The notes beneath the pieces were generated by a model, which was not told the DNA's origin, searched no databases, and was given only the letters and a program-made list of their open reading frames with translations. The translations under genes were made by a program, and so were the position numbers. From Chamaecrista fasciculata (taxonomy: Eukaryota; Streptophyta; Magnoliopsida; Fabales; Fabaceae): a stretch of DNA of 64,000 bases. The stretch spans positions 70,335 to 134,334 of the forward strand of contig QANZ01052559.1 in the NCBI GenBank assembly GCA_003254925.1. Direction: 5' to 3'. Shown piece after piece: positions 63,805 to 64,000 of this stretch. The stretch's first letter is position 1, and the number at the start of each line of letters is the position of its first letter.

Positions 63805-64000
63805 TTAATCAAAGAGACTGAAGATCATGTCCTGCATCACAAATTGGCAAGAGAAAGCATCAGAAAAATAAGCCTACTGCTAGCCAGAAGAATAAAACAG
63901 CTTAATTAAAATAGAGTAATGATGAGTAAAGCAGACAAACAAAAACTTACATCATCGGATTCCTCTTTCTCCTCAACCTTTTCCTCCTTCTTTGACTCAG
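63805..64000 (-). CDS. 60S acidic ribosomal protein P1/P2-type, 3' end (partial)
   Basis: Two exons are visible on the minus strand. The exon cut by the window edge (64000-63951) encodes ESKKEEKVEEKEESDD, and the final exon (63831-63805) encodes DMIFSLFD and a TAA stop. The GT..AG intron between them is in phase. The acidic Lys/Glu run followed by a DDDM..FSLFD terminus is the hallmark of stalk P-proteins, which recruit translation factors to the ribosome. P1 is the best guess because plant P1 proteins usually end ESDDDMGFSLFD. The Gly after Met is Ile here. The rest of the gene lies beyond the window. Confidence 0.85.

Overview
The window is eukaryotic plant nuclear DNA, most likely from a eudicot. 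It is AT-rich, with small exons split by GT..AG introns, few genes and many short transposon remnants. All identities below come from reading the sequence and recalling protein families; no search was run. Runs of N mark gaps at 20046-20376, 37236-37250 and 54048-54064. Single Ns lie at 1804, 16978, 39702 and 63306.

Layout from left to right. A repeat-rich stretch (1-6.4 kb) leads to a complete four-exon DUF662/RAB6-interacting-golgin-like gene (6.5-7.6 kb, minus). From 7.6 to 21 kb there is mostly transposon debris: a LINE RNase H fragment, hAT-like and Mutator-like miniature elements, foldback elements, and a TIR-bounded element that has captured a piece of an AAA-ATPase gene. A growth-regulating factor gene of the GRF3/GRF4 type follows (21.0-22.1 kb, plus). 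Its QLQ and WRC exons and miR396 site are intact, but its last exon survives only as a decayed remnant. A large gene with 22 coding exons for a plastid starch-branching-enzyme-like protein (BE1/SBE3 class) fills 23.8-37.7 kb (minus). Next come an RLPH2-type protein phosphatase (40.8-42.4 kb, minus), an ABCG/PDR transporter pseudogene (44.3-45.0 kb, minus), a BUD31/G10 splicing-factor gene (46.0-47.1 kb, minus), a KIPK-like AGC VIII kinase (52.9-57.0 kb, minus) and, at the right edge, the 3' end of a 60S acidic ribosomal P-protein gene (minus).

The genes do not form an operon-like unit, but the neighbourhood is informative. From memory, Arabidopsis carries KIPK, DUF662 genes and GRF4 side by side (At3g52890-At3g52920), a paralogous set around GRF3 (At2g36350-At2g36410), and RLPH2 beside a DUF662 gene (At3g09970/At3g09980). 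The window therefore looks like an expanded relative of an ancient conserved block, into which repeats and other genes (branching enzyme, BUD31) are interspersed.

Five protein-coding models (DUF662, branching enzyme, RLPH2, BUD31, KIPK) could be assembled exon by exon with every splice phase consistent and no internal stop. The most interesting items are the GRF gene with a rotted activation domain but an intact miR396 site, the AAA-ATPase fragment captured between inverted repeat ends, the ABCG pseudogene, and several miniature transposons with recognisable target-site duplications.
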